DNA of 64,000 nt from Bacteroidales bacterium (GCA_017443175.1 JAFSOZ010000013.1:62001-126000), one strand, 5' to 3'. Positions 28,124-36,826 are shown, counted from the first letter of the stretch. Made by a program: numbers and translations. The notes: generated by a model not told the origin, from the sequence alone.

Positions 28124-28975
28124 TTACAGTATAACGGTTTTCAAGCTCAGGTCCAAACTGGCGATATGATGCGTGAAAGCACCGATGGAGATATAATCGA
28201 CACCAGTGGCGGCATAATCGTGCAGTGTCGCATCCGTGATGCCGCCCGAGGCTTCGGTTTCCATGCGATGGTTCACGAGCTGAACGCCTTCGCGCACCTG
28301 CGCCGGTGTGAAGTTATCGAACATGATTCGATGCGCACCACCATGGTCCAGCACGCGCTGTACATCTTCCAAACTGCGTGTTTCCACCTCAATCTTCAAA
28401 TTCAAGCCTTTGGCTTTCTGATAGGCTACAGCAGCGTCAATGGCCTTCTCAATGCCACCGGCAAAATCTATATGATTGTCTTTCAGCATCATCATGTCAA
28501 ACAGGCCGAAACGGTGGTTCTGCGCGCCACCCACCTCAACCGCATACTTCTCGAAGATGCGCATATTGGGGGTCGTCTTGCGCGTGTCCAGCAGTGTGAC
28601 CGACGTGTCTTTCACCATCTCCACATACTCGTGAGTGGTGGTGGCGATGCCGCTCATGCGCTGCATGAAGTTGAGCACCGTGCGTTCTGCTGTCAGCATC
28701 TTCTGCGCCGAGCCGTGCAATCTGAACACGATATCGCCCTTGCGGATGGTGTCGCCGTCGTGCATGAACTGCTCCATCTGGATGTAATCATCCACTTGGC
28801 GAAGAACCTCGCGGGCAACGTCAACGCCGCAAAGGATACCATCCTGTTTCACCAGCAGTTTCATTTCCCCACGAGCACTATCCGGAATGCAGGATTGGGA
28901 AGAGTGGTCGCCATCGCCGATATCCTCGGCCAAGGTCATCTGTATCAAATGCTTAATATTGTCGGTAATCTTCAT
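28124..28975 (-). CDS. nadC: Nicotinate-nucleotide pyrophosphorylase (carboxylating)
   Basis: A 283-aa quinolinate phosphoribosyltransferase that converts quinolinate and PRPP to nicotinate mononucleotide in de novo NAD synthesis. Signatures: LAEDIGDGDHSS near 15-26, ERTVLNFMQRMSGIAT near 98-113, LLDTRKTTPNMR near 130-141, the GGAQNHRFGLFDMMMLKDNH region near 148-168, and the late IEVETRSLEDVQ. Full length. It overlaps the upstream lipoprotein gene by 4 bases (ATGA). A second NAD-pathway gene, nadD, lies at 34 kb in a separate operon. Confidence 0.96.
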   Translation of the reverse strand: MKITDNIKHLIQMTLAEDIGDGDHSSQSCIPDSARGEMKLLVKQDGILCGVDVAREVLRQVDDYIQMEQFMHDGDTIRKGDIVFRLHGSAQKMLTAERTVLNFMQRMSGIATTTHEYVEMVKDTSVTLLDTRKTTPNMRIFEKYAVEVGGAQNHRFGLFDMMMLKDNHIDFAGGIEKAIDAAVAYQKAKGLNLKIEVETRSLEDVQRVLDHGGAHRIMFDNFTPAQVREGVQLVNHRMETEASGGITDATLHDYAATGVDYISIGAFTHHIASLDLSLKTVIL

Positions 28976-29463
28976 TTGTTCACTATTATTTCAGGTGTCT
29001 CAATCGTATTGCTCTGATGCAACGCCCTGTCCAACAAGCGACATGACAATTTTATCGTGTCGTAAGGAGAGAAATAATTATTAATGAAAGTTAAAATCGT
29101 AATTTCTCCTTCAATGGATTCGGGCACATCGTCACTCAAACGGGGAATGCGGGCGTGCAGCGGAGTGGGCAACTCCACGAGCACCCATTCACCTTTCTGT
29201 TTTTCGTAATAATCGATGAAGAAATTGTAGTAATAGATTGAATCTTTGGAAAACAGACCTGTTGTATCGGCATCATTCAAGCCGATATCGCCGTCGCCGT
29301 CCTGGAAGTGTACTACCAAATTGGCCTGATTGTCCACACCGGTGCCTTCGTCCACCTTATCAAGGCGCACAAACTCAATGTACGGAACCTCGGAGATGGG
29401 TTCCGTACGGTGGCAGCCGAAAAACAGCAGGACCATAGATCCGAACAGCAACAGTTTCTTCAT
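28972..29463 (-). CDS. Lipoprotein with DGDGDIG motif, function unknown
   Basis: A 163-aa predicted lipoprotein: N-terminal signal with lipobox LFFGC and Cys at residue 17. The mature part contains VVHFQDGDGDIGLNDADTT near 49-67, a short acidic motif of possible calcium-binding type seen in many small Bacteroidota lipoproteins. It lies between hutH (16 bases upstream) and nadC (4-base overlap). The role is unknown; position gives no clear metabolic link. Confidence 0.75.
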   Translation of the reverse strand: MKKLLLFGSMVLLFFGCHRTEPISEVPYIEFVRLDKVDEGTGVDNQANLVVHFQDGDGDIGLNDADTTGLFSKDSIYYYNFFIDYYEKQKGEWVLVELPTPLHARIPRLSDDVPESIEGEITILTFINNYFSPYDTIKLSCRLLDRALHQSNTIETPEIIVNK

Positions 29464-29479
29464 CGGATGTTAAAATATC

Positions 29480-30976
29480 CTAATCCATCAGAATATGCAC
29501 GCCGTTCACGAAGTCGATGGACTTCTGGATAAGCTCGTGCATGTACGTGTCATTTTCCACGAACGGGACAAACTCGCGGTAGGCGGCCACGAAATCCTCG
29601 ATAAACTGGGAGGATTTCAGCGGGCGACGGAACTCGAGAGCTTGAGCTGCATTGAAAAGCTCGATACCGAGAATCTTCTCCACATTGTTGACCACCAGAT
29701 AGCACTTGGTGGCGGCGTTGGCACCCATGCTCACATGGTCTTCCTGACCTTGTGACGACTCGATGGAGTCGGTGGAGCACGGCATGGTGAACGCTTTGTT
29801 CTGGTTCACGATGGAAGCTGCGGCGTACTGCGGAATCATGAAGCCGGAGTTGAGGCCCGGGTTCTTCACCAAGAAGGAAGGCAGCTCGCGCTTGCCGGCA
29901 ATGAGTTGATAGATACGGCGTTCGGAGATGTTGCCCAGCTCGGCCATGGCGATGGAGAGGAAGTCGAGCACCAGGGCCAGCGGCTGGCCGTGGAAGTTGC
30001 CGGCCGACACCACGATGTCCTCATCCGGGAACACGGTGGGATTGTCGGTCACGGAGTTGATTTCGGTCTCCACCACATCCTGCACATGTTGGATGGAATC
30101 CTTGCTGGCGCCGTGCACCTGCGGGATGCAGCGGAAGGAGTAAGGATCCTGCACATGCTCTTTGTGGCGCTTGATCAGTTCGGAGCCCTCAAGCAGTTGC
30201 AGCATGTGGGAAGCGGTGATAATCTGGCCGGCGTGCGGACGCACCATGTGCACATTGAGGTTGAACGGCTCGATACGACCGTCGAAAGCGTCCAAGGAAA
30301 CGGCGGCGATGATGTCGGCCATCCAGGAAAGTTTCTTGGCCTTGATGAGCAACCACACGGCATACGAGCTCATGAATTGGGTGCCGTTGAGCAGCGCCAG
30401 ACCCTCTTTGGATTGCAGGGTGATGGGTTCCCAGCCGAACTTCTCGTTGATGACAGAAGCGGGGTATTTCTTGCCTCGGTAGTAAACCTCGCCCATACCG
30501 ATGATAGGCAGGCTGAGGTGTGCCAGCGGGGCCAGGTCGCCGGACGCGCCGAGCGAACCTTGCTGATAGACAACAGGATAGACGCCCTTGTTGTAGAAAT
30601 CCACCAATCGTTGGATAGTGGCGAGCTGCACGCCGGAGTGGCCGTACGACAGCGACTGGATTTTCATGAGCAGCATCAGTTGCACGATTTCCTGGGGCAC
30701 CTCTGCGCCGACGCCACACGCGTGCGAGATGACGAGGTTGCGTTGCAGGGTGGAGAGGTCCTCCTTGGAGATGCTGCGGTTGCAGAGCGATCCGAAACCG
30801 GTGGTCACGCCATAGATGGGTTCCTTTTCGGTGTCGGTTTTCTTGTCGAGGTAGGCGCGGCATTTCTGCACGGCGTCGATGGCCTCCTGTGACAATTCTA
30901 TTTTCTGTTTGCGGTCGATAATCTTTTCAACCTTCTCAATACTGAGGAATTTGGTAGAGATTTTGTGTCGTGTCAT
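29480..30976 (-). CDS. hutH: Histidine ammonia-lyase
   Basis: A 498-aa enzyme of the aromatic amino acid lyase family, which deaminates L-histidine to trans-urocanate with a self-formed MIO cofactor. The MIO tripeptide lies in GSLGASGDLAPLAHL near residue 144; VTTGFGSLCN, NGTQFM and the late SSQGQEDHVSMG segment with active-site residues are also present. Full length. No hutU, hutI or ftcD homologue is in the window, so the pathway is not clustered here. First gene of a six-gene minus-strand operon. Confidence 0.95.
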   Translation of the reverse strand: MTRHKISTKFLSIEKVEKIIDRKQKIELSQEAIDAVQKCRAYLDKKTDTEKEPIYGVTTGFGSLCNRSISKEDLSTLQRNLVISHACGVGAEVPQEIVQLMLLMKIQSLSYGHSGVQLATIQRLVDFYNKGVYPVVYQQGSLGASGDLAPLAHLSLPIIGMGEVYYRGKKYPASVINEKFGWEPITLQSKEGLALLNGTQFMSSYAVWLLIKAKKLSWMADIIAAVSLDAFDGRIEPFNLNVHMVRPHAGQIITASHMLQLLEGSELIKRHKEHVQDPYSFRCIPQVHGASKDSIQHVQDVVETEINSVTDNPTVFPDEDIVVSAGNFHGQPLALVLDFLSIAMAELGNISERRIYQLIAGKRELPSFLVKNPGLNSGFMIPQYAAASIVNQNKAFTMPCSTDSIESSQGQEDHVSMGANAATKCYLVVNNVEKILGIELFNAAQALEFRRPLKSSQFIEDFVAAYREFVPFVENDTYMHELIQKSIDFVNGVHILMD

Positions 30977-31018
30977 ATAGGTGTAACTTTATAAATATTT
31001 TTAATCAATATAGGCGTG

Positions 31019-31026
31019 CAAAAATA
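31019..31026 (-). promoter_or_regulatory. -7 promoter element of the hutH operon
   Basis: TATTTTTG on the minus strand fits TAnnTTTG and lies 42 bases upstream of the hutH start. No matching -33 TTTG is evident. Confidence 0.55.
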
Positions 31027-31040
31027 GGAAAAAATATGAA

Positions 31041-31388
31041 ACCGGGCTACCGGGCCTGGCAGACCTACGGCCTGCCATATAACAATCCGATTCCCACATA
31101 TAACCACACATTTTGTTCCCACGCACACCTACGGCGTGCGAACATGGACGCAAAACGCATCGGGCTACCAAGCCTGGCAGACCTACGGCCTGCCCGTTCA
31201 TGATAGGACATTATTTCCTCTGTAATCACCTAAACCGCAAGACACAAAAAATCTGCCGGCTGGTCAGAGAATGATATTTACTCGCATATTAAAACACGAT
31301 TGATTGACAGCCTGCACGCTGTAGGCGTGCATGGCTCGGTAACAAACGGACATGCAGAACCCTATTGCACGCCGTAGGTGTGCATGGA
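31041..31388. repeat. REP-like hairpin array, left copy
   Basis: This gene-free stretch is one of two ~348-bp direct repeats flanking the RAYT gene. It begins with one 118-bp unit (31041-31158) and a partial second unit. Hairpins of class A (GGCAG/CTGCC stem) lie at 31058-31076 and 31176-31194; class B hairpins (GCAC/GTGC stem) lie at 31123-31139, 31314-31330 and 31367-31383. All share a GCYGTAGGY core with the GTA at the loop. The copy at 32135-32483 is almost identical. Confidence 0.9.
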
Positions 31389-31415
31389 TTCGTTCATTTT
31401 GTAACACAAACAATC

Positions 31416-31898
31416 TTATATATCTTCAAAAATATACCTCTCGTCAAAGTTCACTTCTGCTTTGCGCAACATATCCAAATACTCATCCCTGAATGACCTT
31501 TTAGCATGATGCTGCTCCTGATTCTGAATATAGGCGACAACCTTCGGCAACTGACTTTTGGAATAGGAAAACGCCCCGTAACCAGACTGCCACTCAAACC
31601 TACCTCCACAGAAATGATTATCGTTTATCCATTTGGATGTCTCCCGTTTCACTCTTAGCATAAGTGACGATAGGGATTGGTTCGGGCGCATTCCGAAAAG
31701 AATGTGGATATGATTGTCCGTACCTCCGATAGAAAGGGTTCTGTGTCCTTGATCATTGATAATGGCTGATAGGTACTGGTACAAACGATCTCGCCATGAA
31801 ACATCCATCAGCGCCTCACGATGGCGAACGGCAAAAACAGATTGTATGTGAATCTGCGTGTAGGTGCCGGGGGCAGTGTTTTTTGTTTTAGAAATCAT
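31416..31898 (-). CDS. RAYT-like IS200/IS605-family (Y1) transposase
   Basis: A 160-aa HUH single-strand transposase. Catalytic features are the HUH pair in GGTDNHIHILFG (residues ~59-70) and the nucleophilic Tyr in PKVVAYIQNQEQHH (Tyr ~123). The family start TYTQIHIQSVFAV supports the ATG at 31898; an upstream ATG at 31937 would add 13 Asn/Lys-rich residues. It has no accessory tnpB and stands alone between two arrays of hairpin repeats, as REP-associated tyrosine transposases do. It is intact and could act on the surrounding repeats. Confidence 0.88.
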   Translation of the reverse strand: MISKTKNTAPGTYTQIHIQSVFAVRHREALMDVSWRDRLYQYLSAIINDQGHRTLSIGGTDNHIHILFGMRPNQSLSSLMLRVKRETSKWINDNHFCGGRFEWQSGYGAFSYSKSQLPKVVAYIQNQEQHHAKRSFRDEYLDMLRKAEVNFDERYIFEDI

Positions 31899-32016
31899 AA
31901 TAATTTTGTTTTTATTGTAAAAATATTGGTTTTGCAAAAATAATGAAAATTTATAACATGTTGATAATCAATTTATTTTAACAATTATTTGTTAAAATAA
32001 CATTATATTCCCACGC

Positions 32017-32483
32017 ACCGGGCTACCAAGCTTGGCATACCTACGGCCTGCCATATAACAATCCGATTTCCACATTTAACCACACATTTTGTTCCCACAC
32101 ACACTTACGGCGTGCGAATATGGACGCAAATCGCACCGGGCTACCGGGCCTGGCAGACCTACGGCCTGCCATATAACAATCCGATTCCCACATATAACCA
32201 CACACTTTGTTCCCACACACACTTACGGCGTGCGAATATGGACGCAAAACGCACCGGGCTACCGGGCCTGGCAGACCTACGGCCTGCCCGTTCATGATAG
32301 GACATTATTTCCTCTGTAATCACCTAAACCGCAAGACACAAAAAATCTGCCGGCTAGTCAGAGAATGATATTTACTCGCATATTAAAACACGATTGATTG
32401 ACAGCCTGCACGCTGTAGGCGTGCGTGGCTCGGTAACATACGGGCATGTGAAAGCAAATTGCACGCCGTAGGTGTGCATGGAT
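32017..32483. repeat. REP-like hairpin array, right copy
   Basis: Together with the AT-rich leader at 31938-32016 this fills the gap between the RAYT gene and rlmD. It holds two full 118-bp tandem units (32017-32134 and 32135-32252) and a final partial one, followed by the same non-repetitive tail as the left array. Class A hairpins are at 32034-32052 (degenerate), 32152-32170 and 32270-32288; class B at 32408-32424 and 32461-32477. Apparent reading frames inside are by-products of the repeats. Confidence 0.9.
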
Positions 32484-32507
32484 ACAGGATTTAGTAACTG
32501 AAAAAGA

Positions 32508-33914
32508 TTACCCTCTGAGGTCTAGTCTCACCACATTCTCCACATGGTGGGTGTGCGGGAACATATCGACAGGCTGCACGGCAGTAACCTTGTACTTTTC
32601 GTTCAACAGGGTGAGGTCGCGGGCCTGCGTGGCGGGGTTGCAGCTCACATACACGATGCGCGGCACCTCCAGTTTCAGCAACTGCTCAATGACATTGGGA
32701 TGCATGCCCGCGCGCGGCGGGTCGGAGATGATCACATCCGGCTTACCATGCTCCTTGATGAAGCTGTCCGTAAATATCTTGGCCATGTCGCCTGCCACAA
32801 ACTCCGTGTTATCAATGTGATTCTGCGCCGAATTGATCTTGGCATCCTCCACAGCAGTATCCACATACTCGATGCCCACCACCCTCTTGGCCCTGCGGGC
32901 CACGAAATTGGCAATGGTGCCCGTGCCCGTGAAGAGGTCATAGACCACATCATCGGGATGGATGTCCGCGAAGTCGCGCGCCACCTTGTACAGGTTGTAC
33001 GCCTGCGTGCTGTTTGTCTGGTAAAATGACTTCGGACCCACCTTGAATTGCAAGCCTTCCATCTCTTCCACGATAAAATCTTGTCCTTTAAACAGATGAA
33101 ACGGCAAATCAAAGATGGTATCGTTCATCTTCGTGTTCACCACATAGACCAACGAGGTGATTTCCGGAAAGCGGTCGGCGATGGCCTGCATCATGTCCCG
33201 TGTCTTCTCGTTAAAATCAGTGATCACCATCACCAACATCAAATCGCCGGTAGAGGCTGTGCGGATGATGATGTTGCGCAGCAAGCCCTTCTGCTCGCGC
33301 GGGTTGTAGAACGCCAGATTGTGGGTCAGCGCATACTCGCGGCAGAAAAGGCGGATGTCGTTGCTCGGGGCAGCCTGCAGCCAGCAATGCTCAATGTCGA
33401 GCACCTTGTCGAACATGCCGGGCACGTGAAAGCCCAGACAGCGTTGCTCGTAGAACTCGCCGTCTTCGTAGCGTCTCAAATCATCGTACGAGAGCCATCG
33501 CATGGTGGAGAAGGTGTATTCCAATTTGTTTCTGTAATAGTACTGCTTCTCCGCCCCGATGATAGGATTCAATTCCGGAAACTCGAACTTGCCGAGGTGC
33601 TTGAAGTTGTCCTCCACCTGTTTCTGCTTGTATGCCAATTGTTTGCTGTAATCAAGCATCTGCCATTTGCAGCCACCGCACACGCCGAAGTGTCCGCACG
33701 GGGGCACCACGCGGTCAGGTGATGGCTTGCGCACCGCCAGCAGGTTCGCCTCCGCGTACCCGTGCTTGCGCTTATAGACCTCTACATCTACAATGTCGCC
33801 GGGCACGGCGAAAGGAACAAAAATGGTCAGACCGTCCAACTTGGCCACGGCCTTGCCCTCCGCACCCGCGGAGATGATTTCCAGATTTTCTATGTTATAT
33901 CGTTTGAATGACAT
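32508..33914 (-). CDS. rlmD: 23S rRNA (uracil-C5)-methyltransferase, RlmD/RumA family
   Basis: A 468-aa SAM-dependent methyltransferase for a uracil of 23S rRNA. An N-terminal TRAM-like domain (residues ~5-55) is followed by iron-sulfur cluster cysteines in CGHFGVCGGCKWQ near 62-74. The SAM fold includes LFTGTGTIANFVARRA near 318-333, SDPPRAGMHP near 385 and the catalytic Cys in YVSCNPATQARDL near 415-427. The family also has RlmC and TrmA-like members, so the exact target base is inferred. Last gene of a minus-strand group with nadD and GtrA. Confidence 0.9.
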   Translation of the reverse strand: MSFKRYNIENLEIISAGAEGKAVAKLDGLTIFVPFAVPGDIVDVEVYKRKHGYAEANLLAVRKPSPDRVVPPCGHFGVCGGCKWQMLDYSKQLAYKQKQVEDNFKHLGKFEFPELNPIIGAEKQYYYRNKLEYTFSTMRWLSYDDLRRYEDGEFYEQRCLGFHVPGMFDKVLDIEHCWLQAAPSNDIRLFCREYALTHNLAFYNPREQKGLLRNIIIRTASTGDLMLVMVITDFNEKTRDMMQAIADRFPEITSLVYVVNTKMNDTIFDLPFHLFKGQDFIVEEMEGLQFKVGPKSFYQTNSTQAYNLYKVARDFADIHPDDVVYDLFTGTGTIANFVARRAKRVVGIEYVDTAVEDAKINSAQNHIDNTEFVAGDMAKIFTDSFIKEHGKPDVIISDPPRAGMHPNVIEQLLKLEVPRIVYVSCNPATQARDLTLLNEKYKVTAVQPVDMFPHTHHVENVVRLDLRG

Positions 33915-33956
33915 GATAATTAAATGGGGTGAAGGAGGTGAATGGGATGAATGGGG

Positions 33957-34088
33957 TTTGTAAGGTTTGTAAAGTTTGTAAAGTTTGTAAAGTTCGTAAG
34001 GTTTTTGGGTATTGGGGGTTGGTCTTTAGTCTTTAGTCTCCAGTCTCTCAACTCTAAACTCTCAACTCTAAACTCTCAACTCTAAACT
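33957..34088. repeat. Low-complexity tandem repeats, intergenic and nadD 3' end
   Basis: Two kinds of short tandem repeats: ~9-bp units of the form GTTTGTAAA near 33957-34003, and three perfect 14-bp units CTCAACTCTAAACT at 34047-34060, 34061-34074 and 34075-34088. The second set runs into the coding end of nadD. The 14-mer recurs in inverse orientation at 41877-41890. Confidence 0.85.
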
Positions 34089-34661
34089 TTCATAAAATCC
34101 CGTCTCGTCCAGATACTGCCAAACTTTCGGGGGCAGCATGTAGCGAACAGATTTTTTCTGACGGATGTTATCGCGGATCATGGTAGAGGAGAGTTGCATT
34201 TGAGGGGCATCCACAAAAGTGACATGAGGGTGATTCTTTCTTTCTGCGGCATCATAACCGGGTCTGGGATAGACATATAGCCGATAATTTTCCAGAATCC
34301 ACTCGTAGTTCAGCCATTTGTCGAAGGTGGCCAGGTTGTCCTCGCCCATAATGAGACAGAACTCGCGTTCTGGGTATTTTTCAGACAGATGCGCCAGTGT
34401 GCGGCAGGTGTAGGAAGGTTGCGACAAGCCGAACTCGATGTCGGAGGCCCTGAAACGGTCGTCGTCCTCAATGGCCAGGTTCACCATGTGGAGCCGCTGG
34501 CGGTCGTCCAGCAACGAAGCTTTGTTCTTCAGCGGGTTTCGCGGCGAGACCACAAACCAAAGCTCCTGCAAGTCGGAATGCTCCAGCATATACTCCGCTA
34601 TGATGAGGTGCCCGATATGGATGGGGTTGAACGAACCGAAAAAGAGGCCAGTCTTGCGCAT
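34068..34661 (-). CDS. nadD: Nicotinate-nucleotide adenylyltransferase
   Basis: A 197-aa nucleotidyltransferase that makes nicotinate adenine dinucleotide from NaMN and ATP. The fold starts with GLFFGSFNPIHIGHLIIAEYM, whose HIGH box is the HxGH adenylate site, and carries LIMGEDNLATFDKW and the late SSTMIRDNIRQKKSVRYMLP. The ATG at 34661 was chosen over one at 34748 because the family begins at this point and a promoter element lies at 34682-34689, inside the longer version. The last codons fall inside a 14-bp tandem repeat, so the C-terminus (SLELRV) may vary. Confidence 0.93.
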   Translation of the reverse strand: MRKTGLFFGSFNPIHIGHLIIAEYMLEHSDLQELWFVVSPRNPLKNKASLLDDRQRLHMVNLAIEDDDRFRASDIEFGLSQPSYTCRTLAHLSEKYPEREFCLIMGEDNLATFDKWLNYEWILENYRLYVYPRPGYDAAERKNHPHVTFVDAPQMQLSSTMIRDNIRQKKSVRYMLPPKVWQYLDETGFYESLELRV

Positions 34662-34681
34662 GTCAGTCTTTAAAAAGTGGG

Positions 34682-34689
34682 CAAAGATA
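34682..34689 (-). promoter_or_regulatory. -7 promoter element of nadD
   Basis: TATCTTTG on the minus strand, 20 bases upstream of the nadD ATG at 34661. It supports the shorter start and transcription separate from GtrA. Confidence 0.55.
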
Positions 34690-34711
34690 CAAAAAAGCGG
34701 CAAACCTTGCC

Positions 34712-35095
34712 CTAAAATGTAAACCGGTAGTTCATCACGAAGTTCCAAACGGTAACCACCCCGATGGCGATAAGCTTGGCAAAATAGAAGTTCAACTTCA
34801 GTTTCTCATGCAACAGATAAATAACCAAATTATTAAGCCCAAGACCAATAACAGAAATCACGAGAAATTTTCCGTACTCAATTGGGATATTGGCGTTATC
34901 GCTTTGAAAGGTCCACCAGCGGTTCCAAATGTAATTGTTGGTGGCCGCCAGCACAAAACCGATGGAGTTGGAGACGTATTTGTTCCATTTGAACTTCTCC
35001 TTGCAAAGCCACGTAACCCCAAAATCGACCACCATGCCGGAAAAACCGACAACACAAAACTTCAAAAATTTCAATATCAACACTCTATCTATCAC
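34712..35095 (-). CDS. GtrA-family membrane protein
   Basis: A 127-aa protein with four transmembrane helices. The family pattern is visible in LKFCVVGFSGMVVDFGVTWL, NSIGFVLAATNNYIWNRWWTF and the end FVMNYRFTF. GtrA proteins are thought to help flip or supply polyprenyl-linked sugars for surface glycan modification. It overlaps the GT39 gene by 11 bases, a natural pairing because GT39 enzymes use polyprenyl-phosphate sugars. Confidence 0.92.
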   Translation of the reverse strand: MIDRVLILKFLKFCVVGFSGMVVDFGVTWLCKEKFKWNKYVSNSIGFVLAATNNYIWNRWWTFQSDNANIPIEYGKFLVISVIGLGLNNLVIYLLHEKLKLNFYFAKLIAIGVVTVWNFVMNYRFTF

Positions 35096-36737
35096 GATCT
35101 TTGATCATCATAGGTTTACTGTTCACCGAACGACAGGCTCCGTTATCCAGACACACCACAAACGGCGTATTGGGGATAAAATTGCAATATGTGGAACATT
35201 TGACGCTGCCTCCGGCGGGAATAACCAGCTGTTGTGGCACGGGGCAGGTAATGGCAAAATACTCTTTCAACCTGTATGCCACGTGCAACGAAGTTTCAAA
35301 TTCGGGATGATTGAAATCGTACGAGACATCGTAGGGATTGTACAAAGTCAAATCCAGAAAGAGTGTGTCGCCCGCAACACGATATTGGTCAACGGTAATT
35401 TCAATCCGGTTTGCTCCTTGGAAGGATTTCACCTCACGGAAAGAAAACTCCGCGCCTGGCAGAAAGAGGTCCACAGCATCCCGAATCGGGCTTTTGGCAT
35501 TAACGGCTCCAATCAGGCAGACGGGTTTGCCCTGCCATTGGCGGTCGAACTGCCACAGGTCGAACTGCGTGCGCCGGCCATAGAGGGAACTCAACTGCAC
35601 TGGCTGCTCACCTGTGTAATAGCTGTAAAACGACGGATTCTGAAACGAGCCCACAAAGACTGCCTGTTTGCCTTTGCAATACTCGTGTATGGTTTCCATT
35701 TTCTTTTTGTTACCCAAAACCCCAATCCTATCCACAGCCAACACTGGCAGCACCATCCTAACAATCAACAATATGCAAGCTACCGGAACGACCCCATATT
35801 GCAGCCATTTCTCCCGTGCCGGCTGACGAAGATCATGGTACAACAACAGCAACATCGGCACGGAGGCGGCCACGGTCCAGTGCGGCTCCGCGTGGCCTTT
35901 CAAGGTCATCAGCCAGAAAAACAGGATGAAGCCGACGATGGAATAGATACAGGCACGCATGAAAGCATCTCCCGTTCCGCGATAGCGCCAGCAAAGAAAC
36001 AAGGCCAAACAAAAACAGACGGGGTTGAATACCAGCAGCTGGTTGGGCAGATATTCCAGCGGATGCAGGATGCTGAATCCTGTATTACGTGCTATCAGAT
36101 GGTATTGGAAACTGGGGAAACCATGTTGGAATTGCCAGACAACATGCGGAACAAAAAGAAGGGCAGCAAGAAGAAAAGCAACCCATATCTTAAAGTCTTT
36201 CAGCATTTTAATATTAGATAACACAACAAAAAGCACCACGAGCACTGCCATGTATTTGCTGTAGAGCATTCCGGCCGTCGCGAGTCCGAGGCACAAGGCC
36301 ATTCCCCAGCCAGGTTTCTGAAGATACTGACGATAGAGGAAGAAAAACAATGCCACGAAGAACAGCAGTGGCGCGTCGGGGGTCGTCATGATACCGTATG
36401 CCACAAACATCACCAACGAGGCGGCGATGGCGAAGAACACCCACACCTCGCGGGTCGTCCTCGGCCTGTCGGGAAGTGTTTTCCAAACCAGCCACACTGT
36501 GGCTCCGTGCAGCAGTACTGTAAGAAACCTGATGGATAACCCTTTGCTGAAGAGCAGGCCGCTGAAGGCAGTCATCAGGGCCACCATGGGCGGGTGGTCG
36601 TAATAGCCCCACGCCAGATGCGCGCCATAAAGCGCATAGTACGCCTCATCCGCGTGCACGGGCGTGAACACTGCCTGCAGGAAATCCATCAACACCCACA
36701 GTATCAAGAGAATATAAAACAATCTCTGCGGTTTCAT
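35085..36737 (-). CDS. GT39-family (ArnT/PMT-like) membrane glycosyltransferase
   Basis: A 550-aa integral membrane enzyme with ~11 helices. The first periplasmic loop holds the acidic catalytic motif in HADEAYYALYGAHLAWGYYD, DHPPM follows, and a soluble beta-rich C-terminal domain extends from ~390. Such enzymes transfer a sugar from polyprenyl phosphate to lipid A, protein or glycan. The ATG at 36737 (MKPQRLFYIL) was preferred to one at 36809 because the helices begin there and a promoter lies inside the longer version. It overlaps the GtrA gene. Donor and acceptor unknown. Confidence 0.87.
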   Translation of the reverse strand: MKPQRLFYILLILWVLMDFLQAVFTPVHADEAYYALYGAHLAWGYYDHPPMVALMTAFSGLLFSKGLSIRFLTVLLHGATVWLVWKTLPDRPRTTREVWVFFAIAASLVMFVAYGIMTTPDAPLLFFVALFFFLYRQYLQKPGWGMALCLGLATAGMLYSKYMAVLVVLFVVLSNIKMLKDFKIWVAFLLAALLFVPHVVWQFQHGFPSFQYHLIARNTGFSILHPLEYLPNQLLVFNPVCFCLALFLCWRYRGTGDAFMRACIYSIVGFILFFWLMTLKGHAEPHWTVAASVPMLLLLYHDLRQPAREKWLQYGVVPVACILLIVRMVLPVLAVDRIGVLGNKKKMETIHEYCKGKQAVFVGSFQNPSFYSYYTGEQPVQLSSLYGRRTQFDLWQFDRQWQGKPVCLIGAVNAKSPIRDAVDLFLPGAEFSFREVKSFQGANRIEITVDQYRVAGDTLFLDLTLYNPYDVSYDFNHPEFETSLHVAYRLKEYFAITCPVPQQLVIPAGGSVKCSTYCNFIPNTPFVVCLDNGACRSVNSKPMMIKDRDR

Positions 36738-36745
36738 CACGGCGG

Positions 36746-36753
36746 CAAAAATA
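36746..36753 (-). promoter_or_regulatory. -7 element of the GT39/GtrA operon
   Basis: TATTTTTG on the minus strand, only 8 bases upstream of the ATG at 36737. Transcription would begin almost at the start codon, giving a nearly leaderless mRNA. Confidence 0.5.
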
Positions 36754-36775
36754 CAATAAACTTTGTTTTTTGGAT

Positions 36776-36806
36776 TTTGAAGATTGATGGATTTTGAGTA
36801 TTTTTG
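36776..36806 (+). promoter_or_regulatory. Complete Bacteroidota promoter of radA
   Basis: TTTG at 36776-36779, a 19-base spacer, and TATTTTTG at 36799-36806 match the TTTG/TAnnTTTG consensus in both boxes. It is divergent from the GT39 promoter and lies 20 bases before the radA ATG. Confidence 0.7.
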
Positions 36807-36826
36807 CAATTCTTAAAAAAGACCTT

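Noticed and set aside
27350..29017. 555-codon + strand frame spanning the nadC and DUF748-like region
   Set aside because: Antisense to two well-supported genes and crosses their boundary; no promoter or domain.
31001..31201. Short frames inside the repeat arrays (also near 32041-32319)
   Set aside because: Their translations are repeats of the hairpin sequence in several frames and change with copy number, so they are not genes.
31938..32016. Promoter search upstream of the right array
   Set aside because: The AT-rich sequence has no convincing TAnnTTTG with suitable position for a gene.
32017..32288. Possible CRISPR array
   Set aside because: The units are 118 bp with no short repeat/spacer alternation and no cas genes nearby; the pattern fits REP-like hairpins.
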